DNA of 64,000 bases from positions 37,842,001 through 37,906,000 of the forward strand of contig JAIVEN010000014.1 of the NCBI GenBank assembly GCA_026686845.1, given 5' to 3'. This DNA is from Adenanthera pavonina. Its lineage: Eukaryota > Streptophyta > Magnoliopsida > Fabales > Fabaceae. The notes under the pieces were generated by a model, which had not been told where the DNA came from, ran no database searches, and saw nothing but the letters and a program-made list of their open reading frames with translations. Below are positions 25,786 through 37,161 of the stretch, piece by piece (positions within the stretch are counted from its first letter, which is position 1; every line of letters begins with the position of its first letter). The translations under genes were made by a program, and so were the position numbers.

Positions 25786-26355
25786 TAATATGAGATAATC
25801 AAATATTAAGATGCTCCACAGAACTATGGTGGGATACTTAATTCCCTCACAACTCCTCCATCTCCACCACCAATAACTAGAACCTGAATATACATTAAAA
25901 AGCATTTAGCACAATATAAAACTGAAAGGAGTAAATTTAAAGGCTAGTAGATATGCAATATGTGCCACACAGAAGATACTACAGGTATGACAAAAGAAAT
26001 GGAAAGGAAGTTACAGCCAAAATTATGTGTTCAAGTCATAGCAGATTATTTGAAAACACTACATCAACACCCTTATCGTAAACCAAACACAACTTTGGCA
26101 AATAATACCAGTAACTGCAATTATGCTATCCCATCAACATACTATTAATTTCAGAACAAACATCATCTCATGTCTAAGTCCAATCTCACTTTAAACAATC
26201 AAATTCCATACCCCATATTATAATATTGCAATACTTTGTTGAATGATATTGATCCTAGATTAAGATGAACATATCCTGCAAGAAACAAAACAAACTTGAT
26301 ATTACATATATAACTTGTCTACATTATAAATGAGATAATATTCTTTCTCCATTCA

Positions 26356-26670
26356 TTACATAATGACAAAACCTAAGAAAGAATATACATAAAATCCCAG
26401 AAAAACAAGACAAAAGCAAAAAAGACAAATAAGAGAAGAAAAAGTGGAAAATCTTAGTCCATTAGTATCTTGGGTATAGTTATAACCCATATGAGCAACC
26501 ATAGTTTTTCCAGCCAAACACTCTTCACTATCAGGTCCCTTACAGTTCTGATCAACAACTTCATGCATATAGCTTTCAGCATATAGAATGAGAATGAGTG
26601 AAGCTGAAAATATAGGAAGAAGAGGATGGTAGGTTATGGAATGACATGAGAAGTAGGGTTATGCAAATTG
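26356..26670 (-). pseudogene. Phytosulfokine-precursor-like fragment captured in CACTA
   Basis: The minus strand reads NCKGPDSEECLAGKTMVAH and then MGYNYTQ (26535-26462). Spacing of the Cys, the Glu-Glu-Cys-Leu, the Ala-His and the Tyr-x-Tyr-Thr-Gln pentapeptide matches the C-terminal domain of plant phytosulfokine precursors with no gap. The hormone pentapeptide is normally YIYTQ with an Asp before the first Tyr for tyrosine sulfation; here it is YNYTQ preceded by Gly. The frame is open upstream to a stop near 26660. It has a hydrophobic PIFSASLILILYAES stretch, which could be the end of a signal peptide or intron sequence (a TATTTTCAG acceptor-like word lies at about 26612-26620). Downstream it runs on to 26356 instead of ending just after the peptide. 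A secreted growth peptide is the family role; this copy is probably a decayed capture. Confidence 0.65.
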
Positions 26671-28097
26671 AAGCCTTTTTTGGGATGAAGAGTTAAAAAG
26701 ATGCAATAAGTAAGCATGATACATGCTTTTGACAGTTGTATGCATAAAAATCACTTTCAAGTTTTTTTCTAAATAGAAAAGGCAAGCACTAGCTTGAAAC
26801 AAGATCAAATGTAAGGCATCTATAATTCTATGTCATAGTACCATACTGAACAAGATTCAAACCACTAACAAGCCAAGAATAGAACTGCATATTATTATAA
26901 TACTTAAAGAAGTACATATAATGAAAAAGGACAGATTCCACATCCTTATGGCACCCCCTTGAGAGTCAAATTGTTGCTACCTTGATTTGATCCTAACACA
27001 GAAATCTCCTGCTAACTAATATTGTGCAAAGATGGTCTCATGATATTGGGTAACCATACATGCTAAATTCCAAAACATCCTTTAGAATACAAGTAATGCA
27101 AAGAGAAAACTACAAGAAAAGTAGAATACAAATGAGGTCAATAAGAGGTTATCGTGAGTAATCCTAGGCAATAAATGAAGAAACCAATCTTATTTTTGTA
27201 TGCAACAGCAAATTCAAGAAATCTGGCTAGTAAGCAAATGAAGAAGTAGTTGTTAAAAAGATACACAACTATTATGCATTAACACAGAAAAATCTTTCAT
27301 TGTTTAGGTTAAGGGATTTTCTTTTTATATGAAGCAAAAGTTTTCTATTTTTCTTCATAAACAGCTTATTCATTCAAGAAAAGAAAAGGACAGTATAATT
27401 AAAATTGTTGAGAGACAGATGATAAAAAAGCACTCCTCTTTTGGGTTGTTAACATTAATATTCTAAGGTGAACTTCACACCTAATGAGTACATGCCAAGA
27501 GTTTAGAATATAACAAAGTGTTCCATTGCCCCATGGGTAAGTGACTGAGTATATGCCAAATTAGCCATTTAACAACAATGTTAGTTTCAAACAAAATTTT
27601 CATAGTTGTGATTTCACAGCTCATGTAAGATTGCAAGTATCTTAATGTCACAATGACTTATTAAACTTGGTATCCCATTTACCAAGAGCTGATACGATTT
27701 TCCAACTGTCCATGTGACACTATAGTCACAATGATATTAATAACTTTATATGTTGGCTAAAAATTTTATATGAAGGCTTCATCAAATAATAAAAAATATA
27801 TATATAATCATCTTTTATTTAAATGCCAGAGAATTAATAGAGACAGTGCTATCACCTTTCCTCTTCCATGGTACCACAATAATAAAGATAAGCATCAAAC
27901 AGATACAAGAGTGCATATAAAAACGTATGTGAAGAGATAGTAAAGACTAATCCAACAAGTGAACAGCTAGCTGGAAGTCTAATAACATCTAGAAGATTGC
28001 TATAAAGTAGATGTAGTTCATAAATTCACAAATAGATCATTACTAGGAGAATGCAATTAAATAAACGATTCAGTTCCTGGTTCATCTGTCTTGAACA
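26671..28097. other. CACTA interior without recognised coding sequence
   Basis: This is AT-rich DNA between the two captured fragments. It resembles plant intron or 3'-flanking DNA rather than retrotransposon sequence; I saw no domain on either strand. An earlier exon of either captured gene could be hidden here. Confidence 0.4.
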
Positions 28098-28417
28098 CTA
28101 CTCAAGATTTTCAACTCTAGTTTTTGAAGAAGCAATAGTATCCACCAATGCCATATGCTTGGCCTCTTTGCGAGCCTTCACTATGTGAAAGTGAGATTAA
28201 ATAAAGAGTTGCAAAAAGAAATAAGTTACAGTTTAATCATTAAAAGCTAACATGTTCAAATATTTAAGACTATGAAAGTATGCAATTTACCTTAGAGAAA
28301 TTGAAATTAAAATCCACCAAATCAAGTTGAGAAGTAAGCGTAAAGATGTACCTTCCAATGCTTTAACCAAATTATCCTCTGCCTCCCTCAATTTACATTT
28401 AGTCTCTTCTAGTTTAG
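28098..28417 (-). pseudogene. Two exons of a coiled-coil protein gene captured in CACTA
   Basis: Exon one (28417-28352) reads KLEETKCKLREAEDNLVKALE; exon two (28180-28098) reads on through KARKEAKHMALVDTIASSK to a stop. The intron (28351-28181) has GT (GTACATC) and AG (CACATAG) ends, and the codon split across it is intact, giving Val. The product is a charged, heptad-like coiled coil. Upstream on the same strand, 28659-28505 encodes MSSLSITLTTSSHRKARCSW and more, a Ser/Thr-rich N-terminus resembling a transit peptide, which may be the first exon. I do not recognise the gene. The preserved frame and splice sites suggest recent capture or a still-spliced transcript. Confidence 0.5.
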
Positions 28418-30363
28418 CTAGAAAGACATAGAACAAATTAAACCCTACAATCTACAATATTAACAATAGTTTTAAAGCATAAATTACTCAAAAAGAAGAT
28501 ACGATCGAGGAAAACCCTCATTCTTTTCACTCTGATTCTGCCATCAGTTTTACTGACTATTGCATTCGAATCCTCTGTGTAGCTCAACCGAGATGCATAC
28601 CATGAACACCGTGCCTTTCTGTGAGACGAAGTCGTTAAAGTGATGGAGAGAGAGGACATTGGCCAATGGGTTTTGCCGGCGGTGAGAAGGAGAAAGGAAG
28701 AAAATGAAAAAAGGAAAGAAAACTAATAGAGGAAGGTGAAAAGTGACCAGATCCATCTAAACGAGACAAGAATTAGTTGAACCCTAAATCAACAGGTTTG
28801 TCGATGGTGAGTGGCAAACAACGATGGAAAGAAAAATTGCAAGGTCAAAGCGAAAGGAAAAAGTGGGCTCATCGGACGCCTTGACAGAGAAAGCAAAGGA
28901 GGGTTGATGAGCGACGAAGGAAGGAGAAAAAATGAGGGAGGAATGATTTACAAGGGGAGGGCATCAAAACTGGGATGCTTTTTTTGTTTCTCTTCCTCTT
29001 TTTTTAAACGAACAAAGGATATCAATTTTTTTGATCGGTTATTTGAGGATATCAATAAATAACCGATCAAGAAAGTTCAAATTAAACATATTTAATTACA
29101 AAAATGCCACCGGTCACTTTTCTAGATCGGTTCCTTATAAAACCGATCTAGATTGAAGATGTAAAAATGGTTTTTTGTACTAGTGATTTGATTAGTTTAA
29201 ATCAAATGTTAATTAGATAGATTAGTTTAAATTTAAATCTATCACATAGAAGCAAATTTAAAACTAACTCATTTAAATTGATTTAAATGTTACATATATT
29301 TTGAAATATTTAATATATCAAATATATATAATATACCAAACATATATATATTTCAAATTTTATAAAATATATATATCAAATATATATATCACATATATAT
29401 ACATTTATTTATAAAATTCATATACTATAAATTGAATGTTAAATTCATTGAATCTAGACACATATTAGATTCAATGAATTTGGACATTCTAGCTTGAATT
29501 AGTCTGTTCTTGTGTGCAACCCTGCAGGCTCATATGATGTTGGCATTATGCTAATGACAGTATTGCATCCACAAGTCACAAGTGGCCTCTAGCAAGACAT
29601 TGTAACTACTCAAATCATATGAGATTAGTGATTCGATATAACCTATCATATAACCTTATCATATCTCTTTCGTCTCACAATATATAGGTCAAATATAAGG
29701 CATGGGAACGTCATCCTCATCTTACTCAACTATCACTTTCTCGATCTCCGAGTAGACTGACAAAACAAATGGAAACTCTTCCATTTGAGCACAGCCATGC
29801 GTTTCTCAATCTTATTCATCGAGGGGTCTAGATATATCTCTCCATTAAATAGAGGACAAATTTTATCTTGACCATTCATCTTCCTCCACATGAATTCCAC
29901 TATGCCCGATCATAGTCTTTATGATCTCCCGATTATAGGCGACTTTTGACTATGTCAAAGTATAGTATTCTCCATGTTGGAAGCCATGGTGATCTCAAGT
30001 ATGAGATTTTAGGTCTAAGGGCTTAGTGACACAGTTATATATATGAGATATGCTTATAACTTGATCCATGCAGCTATCTCATGACGGGTCAATCCAACAC
30101 TTGTTCCCTAACAAGTGCTTATGATTTTGATTCGTATCTTCATACATAATTATCAATTAAAATCAAACTAACCTTAATTTATCATTGTTCCTATAAAGAT
30201 GATTGACTAGGGATGTTTAGGATAAGATTTATCCAAGGATATTATTATAAAGAAAAACATGCAAACAATATAATAATGTAATAAAAGAAAACTCCTTTTT
30301 TCATAATAAAGTACAATTTTCATAACACAATGATTGACCTAGGGCACAATCTCCAATAATTAT

Positions 30364-31631
30364 ACCAAGCTGGAAATGGTGGTGAAACTAGCTTATAAGG
30401 ACATGGTCCTAATAATTGAGGTTCCCAAAATTTGTGGTACAGCTCTGCATTAGTCATGCCAAAATCAGGCTATAGGCAATTATCCTTGGCTTGTGTGTTT
30501 CTCTGTCCTTCTAACTGCCCTTGTCTATCGTGTATTGGTGTTGTTGGCATTTGTTTAGGTTTCTCCCACTTAACTAGTAAGAGATAGCTTAGCCATTAGG
30601 AGATATCATAACTGGCTGCATATAATTCACATTTCCTTCCTTCCTCTCTGTATCATGACCTCTTCTCGTGTTACTTTCAGCCTACGGGATAGGGATTTTA
30701 CCCTCACAGATATTTGTATCAATCCTTTCCCTGATTGTCATTAAGTTAGAAAAATCCTTAACATTAGTTCCCACTATATATTAATAGTAAGGATTTGGCA
30801 ATGTGTGGAAAAAGTATGAACAAAGTTCATTTGATGACATGGTGGGTTGACTTGAGAGGCCAACACACTCCATCTCTAAGTATAGCTCTTGAATGTCTTA
30901 TTCGTTTTCTTACCTAAAGATTTTAGTTGTTCCCTTATCGGGGTAATATCAAGATTGAACTTATACTACATAAATGTATCAATGAGATCATTCCACCTAC
31001 AGATCTTAGAATGATCCAATTGTAAGTACCAGGTCAGCACATGTCCAGTCAAACTTTTAGAAAAGAAATTCATTAGAAACTTTTCCTCTTTGGATCATAC
31101 TGACATCTTCATGTAGTAAGACTTCAGGTGGTGCATTGGATTACTAGTCCCATCATATTTGTCAAAGTCTGGCAACTTAAAATTTTTAAGGACGGTTATT
31201 GTTAGAGTCCAGCATAGTTCCTACAGATCTACAAACCCCCATATATTCCATCCTTGGAGGGCCTTCAGCTGATCCTTTACTTCACCAAGCTCCTCTTTTA
31301 ATTCTTGGCCTCGTGTAAGTGTTAGTGAGATTTGGAAGGTATACGTGTGATCCTCGCCTGGCTGTTCATGAGATTTCATGGTCTCAATGTTATAGTTCTC
31401 CCTTATCTGAGGAGACTGTTCCTTCTTCTCGATATGCTTTTAAGGGTCTTCTTTTGTTTGACTATTGGGTTGTTAGGGGTTAAGTGCATTGACCACCTTA
31501 CCATTATTCAAAACGGCATTCAAAAGCTTCATTATTTCACCTAGTTGATTTTCCATAGAGGATACTGGCTCACTCAAAGTGGTAGTCTCAGCCTTATCCC
31601 TCTAATTTCCATTTGTGCTATCATTGGCCAT
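30364..31631 (-). pseudogene. Tat/Ogre gag, N-terminal and capsid part
   Basis: The likely start is the ATG at 31631-31629 (MANDSTNGN). A linker with SSMENQLGEIMKLLNAV follows. The retrotransposon gag/capsid core lies at 31160-30830: NPMHHLKSYYMKMS, KFLMNFFSKSLTG, VLTWYLQLDHSKI, WNDLIDTFM, YKFNLDITPIREQLKSL and FKSY. The end (FGMTNAELYHKFWEPQLLG, about 30465-30410) runs to the copia insertion at 30363 and resumes at 25127. Several stops interrupt it. Gag proteins form the virus-like particle. Confidence 0.82.
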
Positions 31632-32314
31632 CTACTAGCTTCGAAATTGAGTATTGTAAGAGTACGTAGGGGTTACCTAGTTAGGTTGCTTTTCCTTGGG
31701 TGCAATGTTGTCTATATCATAAAAAACATTTTAACTTACTTTTACCTTGATGAATTTTCAATTATTTTGAACATTCTATAAGGGATATTGATTTTTCTTT
31801 TTAATTTTTATCTTTGATTTATATTGAATTTCCAAGTATATAGAGTTAGCATATGAATCTTGAGGCACAAAAGCCCCTAATCTTCTAGGAAACTTATCAT
31901 TTCTCCAATTGACTAGAGTTGACTATCAAATAATAGAGGTATTGTACCCCTTATCACTTGATGTCTTTTTGAAAGAGTCTAGTATAATATTGTGGACAAA
32001 TCTTTAGGCAACTTTTATTCAAATAAAGATACATAATTTATTAAAGAAAAACTTTGAATAAAAATGAATGTTCATCTATTCTACCAAAATTGAGCTACAT
32101 TCCTTAATCATATAGCAAGCTCTTTACATAGTCAAAGAAAATTCGTAATTTCATCTGTGATATCAAAAGGGTGGATCATGCTTTCTACTTGTACATAAGC
32201 ATCTGAAAATTTTGCGATCATATCATTTGCTAACAAAATCAAACTTTTGACTCGACCCTTCTAATAGTTAGGTCTCCTCATTGCTTCTTGTATTGTTCTG
32301 GTTTGCTAATTCAC
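31632..32314 (-). other. Degraded junction of Tat ORF1 and gag
   Basis: This stretch lies between the ORF1 coiled-coil end and the gag start. It probably holds the end of ORF1 and the short spacer, but stops in every frame prevent a sure reading. The open frame on the plus strand at 31545-31781 has no recognisable domain. Confidence 0.4.
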
Positions 32315-32577
32315 TTATTCTAACAACCTCTGAATTATTGCCGTTGAACTTTCTCGAAGGGATATTAGTTCATTAGCTTTCTCCTCTAATTTCTTAGCGA
32401 GTACCTCTATTCTATGTTGTAGGCCTTCCAATGGACGAAGTGTCTGTAATTCTTTTTCAAACTCGTCCCTTGACCTTATGACCCTTATTAGCCTAACTTG
32501 ATTACTCTGCATTCTTTGCTCATTTTCTTCCATTTGATCATTAACCTCCTTATTCATAACCAAATTGTGCATAATCT
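32315..32577 (-). pseudogene. Tat/Ogre ORF1 C-terminal coiled coil
   Basis: The minus strand encodes MNKEVNDQMEENEQRMQ ... EFEKELQTLRPLEGLQHRIE ... KKLEEKANELISLRESS, a charged heptad-rich segment. In Tat/Ogre-type ORF1 proteins a coiled coil follows the globular domain, and this segment sits in the expected place between the globular part (37161-36720) and gag. The upstream end is cut by the truncated B LTR at 32578. Confidence 0.65.
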
Positions 32578-35100
32578 ATGTCATTTGAAAGCTATATATA
32601 TCTACTTATAGAAATATTTTTCTTATACATTTATTTCACTTATACAGGGCATAACATTAACTTAATTACGAAGGGTCAAAATACTACTGTTACTAGGACA
32701 GTTTTGGGAAAACTTACATACCTCTTATTCTATAGCTCTAATCACTACCAATTAGTGGCATATGAAACTTAAGATGTATACCTTTTTATGTATATAAACC
32801 ACTGAATTTTTGGAGCTCTATACGATTTTATATTGTCTTTTGAATTTTCCAATACCTAACTTCCAGATTTCAGTTTTCCCAATCTTGTCCTGTTCTAAAC
32901 CCTAATTTGAAAATTCACCATAAATTGTACACTTATCCAATTTAGGTGTTCTTTAGCTCCATGGAAAGCTTATTCCATCTGCTTTTAGAACATATAGATT
33001 ACTTAAGCTAATTGCCCTACCTTACATGAATAGTACCTGATTTCTCTTAGCCTGCATAAGATGAGCCTTTCCATTCCTAATTTATCAAAATAAGCTCCAT
33101 AACCCTTTCACATCATCATCAATTGCACCAATTCCGTACATAACATATCATAGTACATTAAGAATCATGATAGCATAAAAATACAAACCACATGGCATAT
33201 ACAAAATTTTTCATAATATCCCTAACTACAATGTCATAGCTTGAATTATCAATTCAAGCATTGATTCCCTTTTCATGCTCCATAGCTCCCTTGTCTTCAA
33301 TGCCATTGCTTTTACCTAATGTAGTTTTCATTTTAGAAGGGTGAGATTCATGGAATCTCAGTAGCAATCTCCATTCATGCAATCATATTATCATATGAAG
33401 CATATAACCATTATAAAACATCAAGTGAATACTTTTAAACATTTATGACATAATATTTTACAAAAATTTTGGCAGAGTTTCATTTTTGTATTTTGGACAT
33501 CCCAGGGTCTCAAAATCCCTCAATTAACTCAATCAACATTCTCAAAGTATCACAAATGATCATATCAAACAATAGGCAAGCCATCCAATTCATTGAAAAT
33601 TACATGATAATATAAGGCAAGAATAGGTAAATTGCTACCTTTATGCTTTGTCTTACTCCTCCACTTGATACCAATGCTCCCACTAGCTTTCTTGGCCTTC
33701 TTCAAGTCCTAATGCATCATCAAAAAATTACTCAAACTAATAGTTTCATGACTTCCTTCAAAAAGTATTCATGAATCAAAAATTCACGAAAAATTCATTC
33801 CTAGCTCAAAAATGATGAATTATACCTCTATTCCATGTAATTTTTCATCAGGAATCCAAATATGGCCTTAGAATTACCAAATTCCATCTCTAAACTAATC
33901 CTCTATTCTGGCCGAAAATGACAAGAAAAGGAGAGAAAATGATTTTCTTTGAAAATCATCTAACTACTTCCAAAATCATGTTCTAGGTTGTTAGTTTGGC
34001 GTTTCTCCTAGGTTTGGCTCATGAAAACTCATCCTTTCCATGGTTTAGGGTTTGAACAAAAAATCAAACACAGTGGGAGGAAGAGGAAGACTTCATGAAA
34101 CAATTCCAAACTTCTCAAATGCATAAGCTAGGAGGCATAGAACTTACCCTTGGAACTTGGAACTATAAGCTTTCAACTTTTGCTTCCACTTCCTTTCCTA
34201 TTTTCTCCCTTTTTCTTCATAAATTTTGGAGCTCTCCCTCACTGTTTGCAGCTGCTGAAACACATCCAAATGAGAGAAGAGAAAGAGGTTAATCCACTTA
34301 AGGTTAATGACTAATCATGGTTAGTCTTAACCTAACCCAAGCTAGCTCAAACATAGTTACTTTTGTGACCAAAAAGCTTGCCTTCCTAAGGAAGTTGCCT
34401 TGATTAAAAATCATGTGCCTAATGTGCTGAAAATTAATGCCAAATAAGGAGGGAGGAGTGTGCAAATACAATTCAATTTTCCTGGTTAGTATATATCTTG
34501 AACTGGGTAATTTTTAACTGTACCAATAAAATCGCTTGTTATAGTAAAGTAGCATTTTTGTGCTATAGGATTATTCCAATTTTATTTTTATATTTTCTTA
34601 ATTATCCTGTCCAAAATAATATCTATGTATGGCCATATCCTGTCTCGGTTACGTTTTAATCGTCAGTAGGGCACATAATTTACTTTATCGGTTTACTGTT
34701 ACTTTTGAATACTCGGCACTAATTATTTCTTCATCCTTAAACATTAACTCTCAGTGCCATATATCATTGGACTTCTCTCGTCTAGGGATTCATTCTGACA
34801 GTAATTTTACATATTTACAAAATTATCCCTGACTTAGGGTTAAATTATAATTTTTGAAACTTTTAGGTCATTAAGTGTAATTTCCCCACGTGCATTTCTA
34901 TTTCTTCTCCACCTAATATTTAATAATTGTGGGACATGGAAGTTATTTTTATAATTTTTTAGAAAAAAAATATAATTTCTCATTTTTCTGTCTGATCAGG
35001 AAAAAATGACCTCTTTGCCATTTTTCATGCAAAATGGTGTTTGCCCATTTTTGCAAATTCCCAATACATTAAGATATTTTAACTTTCTTAGGATGTTACA
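32578..35100 (-). repeat. Truncated family-B LTR (copy 5)
   Basis: It ends, in plus orientation, with GGATGTTACA at 35100 and aligns with copy 2 from about position 8508 of that copy onward, so roughly the outer 390 bases are missing at its left end. No target-site duplication is visible, consistent with a deletion that also removed host ORF1 sequence. It keeps the family hairpin as GAGATTC-ATG-GAATCTC at 33343-33359. Confidence 0.8.
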
Positions 35101-35135
35101 AGTCTCTACTAGAATTGAGAGTATAGGGTTGACTC

Positions 35136-36714
35136 TGTTAGGTTTGCTAGCTTCCCATGAGGGGGGTGAGTTGGGAAGATTAAAAATTTTCTGCAAAAGT
35201 GTAAAAGAGCAATGAAAGCAAGAGTAACAAAAAAATAGTGTATAAAATATAACAAAGTGGAAAGCAAGGTAAGGGAAGAGAAGACACAAATATTTATCCT
35301 GGTTCGGTCTCTTTCTCTTGACCTATGTTTAGTCTTCAAGCTACCACTTGAGATTTTCCACTATTTTGTAAGAATTCGATAGGCTCCTTACAATGCCACA
35401 ATACAACTCTATGCTCTGTTCTAAGAGCTTACAGTTTCTCTCTTTGCACTCAATCTTAGTGCTTCCCAAATCCTTTGTGAAATCCCCTCACAAGAATATC
35501 TATCTTCCAGATGAAGATAAGATTGTTTACAGTAAATGAACTCTCTAATTTAGAGTATATATGATAGTTGAAGTGTAGTTTATGAAGTATGGAAGAGTAG
35601 AAAGCTTTGACAGAAGATTTTGACAAAGTTTCAGTACATACAATATAAGATCGTTACCCACTTCTTCAAATTAAGTTTTATTCATAGATTTTCGTCTTAA
35701 CCATACGTTGAGACAAGATCTAGTCATTAGAGATGTTACCCAATGATTACTCTATAAATCTATTCGTTCACTAACCACATTTAATGTGTCTGACATCCAA
35801 AGTTTGAATTTTGGGGTGTCAACAGACGAATTTCACAGAGACCATTAGTTAAAGACTTTAACGTTGAACTTTGAAGTTCGTTTATTCTAAATCAAAATTC
35901 GAATTTTCATCTTTGACAAATCTTTCTATGTTAGAACATACGAATTTTCAAGTTTAAAGTTCTTTTGATAAGTGTGAACAGTTATTTCATACTGTTACAG
36001 TGCCCTCAAAGTTCGAATTTTGTTACTCAAAATTCATCTGTTAGTGAGCAAATCAATTTGGCATAAAAGTTTTTCTTTTTGAAATTTGAATTTTCAAATA
36101 CCAAAGTTCATCTGTTAGAGAGACCTTTTATCAGACTTATTCCAAAGTTTGAATTTTGGAAAACCAAAGTTCATCTATCAGAGGGACACCTAAACAGACT
36201 AACACATTGTCTTTCCAAAGTTCGAATTTTCAAAACTAAAGTTCGTTTATCATAGGGCTAACTCAAAGCTCTTTTTAAACTTCATTTTCAGATGAACTTT
36301 GACATATCTTCAGACGAATTTTTCATTTTTCACAACTTGTATTTTACTCGAAATTTGAATTTTCACAGTTTGAAATTCGTCTGTTAGAAGTAACAACTTT
36401 GAAAGTTCAAATTTCAACTTTCAAAATTCAAATTTTTAGGGTAACATATGAAGTTTAACAGTTCAAAATTCACCTGTTAGTGAATGTTTTTCAAATATAT
36501 TTTAGGTTAACATAGGATTTTTAAAAAACACACTTTAAAAACATTTGGTGAAAGATCAAAGCATTTTACTCATGTGAATATAGTGAGAAATCCTATAGAC
36601 TACTCTTGTACTCATTTTTCTTGGATTTCTTCACTTGAGATCTTTTTGTACACCTTTGATATCTTCCTTCCAAGCTCCAATTGTTTGGAATCATCAAAAA
36701 CACTTGATTCAATA
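35136..36714 (-). mobile_element. Solo LTR of the Sirevirus-like copia family
   Basis: Reverse-complemented, it starts TATTGAATCAAGTGTTTT and ends with the GGGAAGCTAGC ... CTAACA block, matching the LTRs at 44275-45930 and 54411-56066. The flanks GACTC (35131-35135) and GACTT (36715-36719) form a 5-bp duplication with one mismatch. It lies inside ORF1 of the Tat element; across it the ORF1 frame reads on (INIFQMVEYHQVNPILSILVET after removal). It is densely filled with short words of the AAATTCGTCTGT and TTCGAATTTT type. Confidence 0.88.
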
Positions 36715-36719
36715 GACTT

Positions 36720-37161
36720 GATGATATTCAACCATTTGAAATATATTGATGGCATATAAGCCAATGATTCCTTTTGCAAATGGAAATAAGATGATCCCAT
36801 AGATTGTCATTGGAAGGACCATACCCAAAACATCCTATTTCCTTTATGGTATTAGCATCTTTATGTGAGCTTTGATAAAGGACCTCAAAATTCTGGGCAC
36901 ATTTCCTGGGAAAACTAGTTGTAAGTCCTTTACACTGATTCCTAGGAGACTAGCTATCATGGTTTCTGATGGTGTATGTCCTGGATATTTATACACTTGA
37001 TCCACTTTGCTTAAAGGCAATCCTAGGAGTTCTCCATATTCTTCTATTGTCAGTGCAATATGAAAATCTTGGAATGTGAAGCATCTTAAGGAGTCATCCC
37101 AATACTGTCCTAATACTATGAGCACATTTCCCTCAATTGGTATATCAAGCAAACTAAACAC
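36720..37161 (-). pseudogene. Tat/Ogre ORF1, DUF7745-like domain
   Basis: From the ATG at 37161 the frame reads VLGQYWDDSLRCFTFQDF (about 37110-37060), then TIEEYGELLGLPLSKV and DLQLVFPGNV. After a frameshift near 36840 it reads GMVLPMTIYGIILFPF and INIFQMVEYH up to the solo LTR; a further piece lies at 35130-35101. These words match the domain called DUF7745, which is common in plant retroelement-derived proteins. Ogre elements are known to have an extra ORF1 of unknown function upstream of gag, and this frame lies in exactly that position. No function is assigned. Confidence 0.72.

Larger units (their letters stand above)
25532..29185. mobile_element. Non-autonomous CACTA transposon with captured gene pieces
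   Basis: The ends are CACTGCTACACTAAG at 25532 and, on the opposite strand, CACTAGTACAAAAAA from 29185, giving CACTG...TAGTG termini. The 3-bp target duplication ATT is at 25529-25531 and 29186-29188, the length known for CACTA elements. Both ends carry subterminal copies, in both orientations, of CTTTCTAGATCGGTT (25548-25780 and about 29030-29150). There is no transposase or protease. The 3-kb interior is unlike the surrounding retrotransposons and contains pieces of at least two plant genes on the minus strand (26356-26670 and 28098-28417), so it qualifies as a gene-carrying (Pack-type) CACTA. Confidence 0.92.
25133..30358 (-). mobile_element. Copia-like solo LTR, TSD ATTAT, split by a CACTA
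   Basis: The minus strand starts TATTGGAGATTGTGCCC (from 30358), the usual opening of a copia LTR with one change in the TG terminus, and ends TTTTCCAGCA at 25133. A perfect 5-bp duplication ATTAT lies at 25128-25132 and 30359-30363. Removing the insert plus one duplication rejoins the Tat gag in frame (FPAWY to NPNATC). Without the CACTA inside, the LTR is 1569 bp (25133-25531 and 29189-30358). No copia genes are present. A TA-rich microsatellite lies at about 29290-29415. Confidence 0.9.

Noticed and set aside
28811..29062. Gly/Lys-rich open frame at the right end of the CACTA
   Set aside because: It runs into the subterminal repeats and has no recognisable domain or splice structure.
29290..29415. 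TATATA-rich run as a possible origin or matrix-attachment site
   Set aside because: It is a simple TA microsatellite inside the copia LTR; no other signal supports a function.
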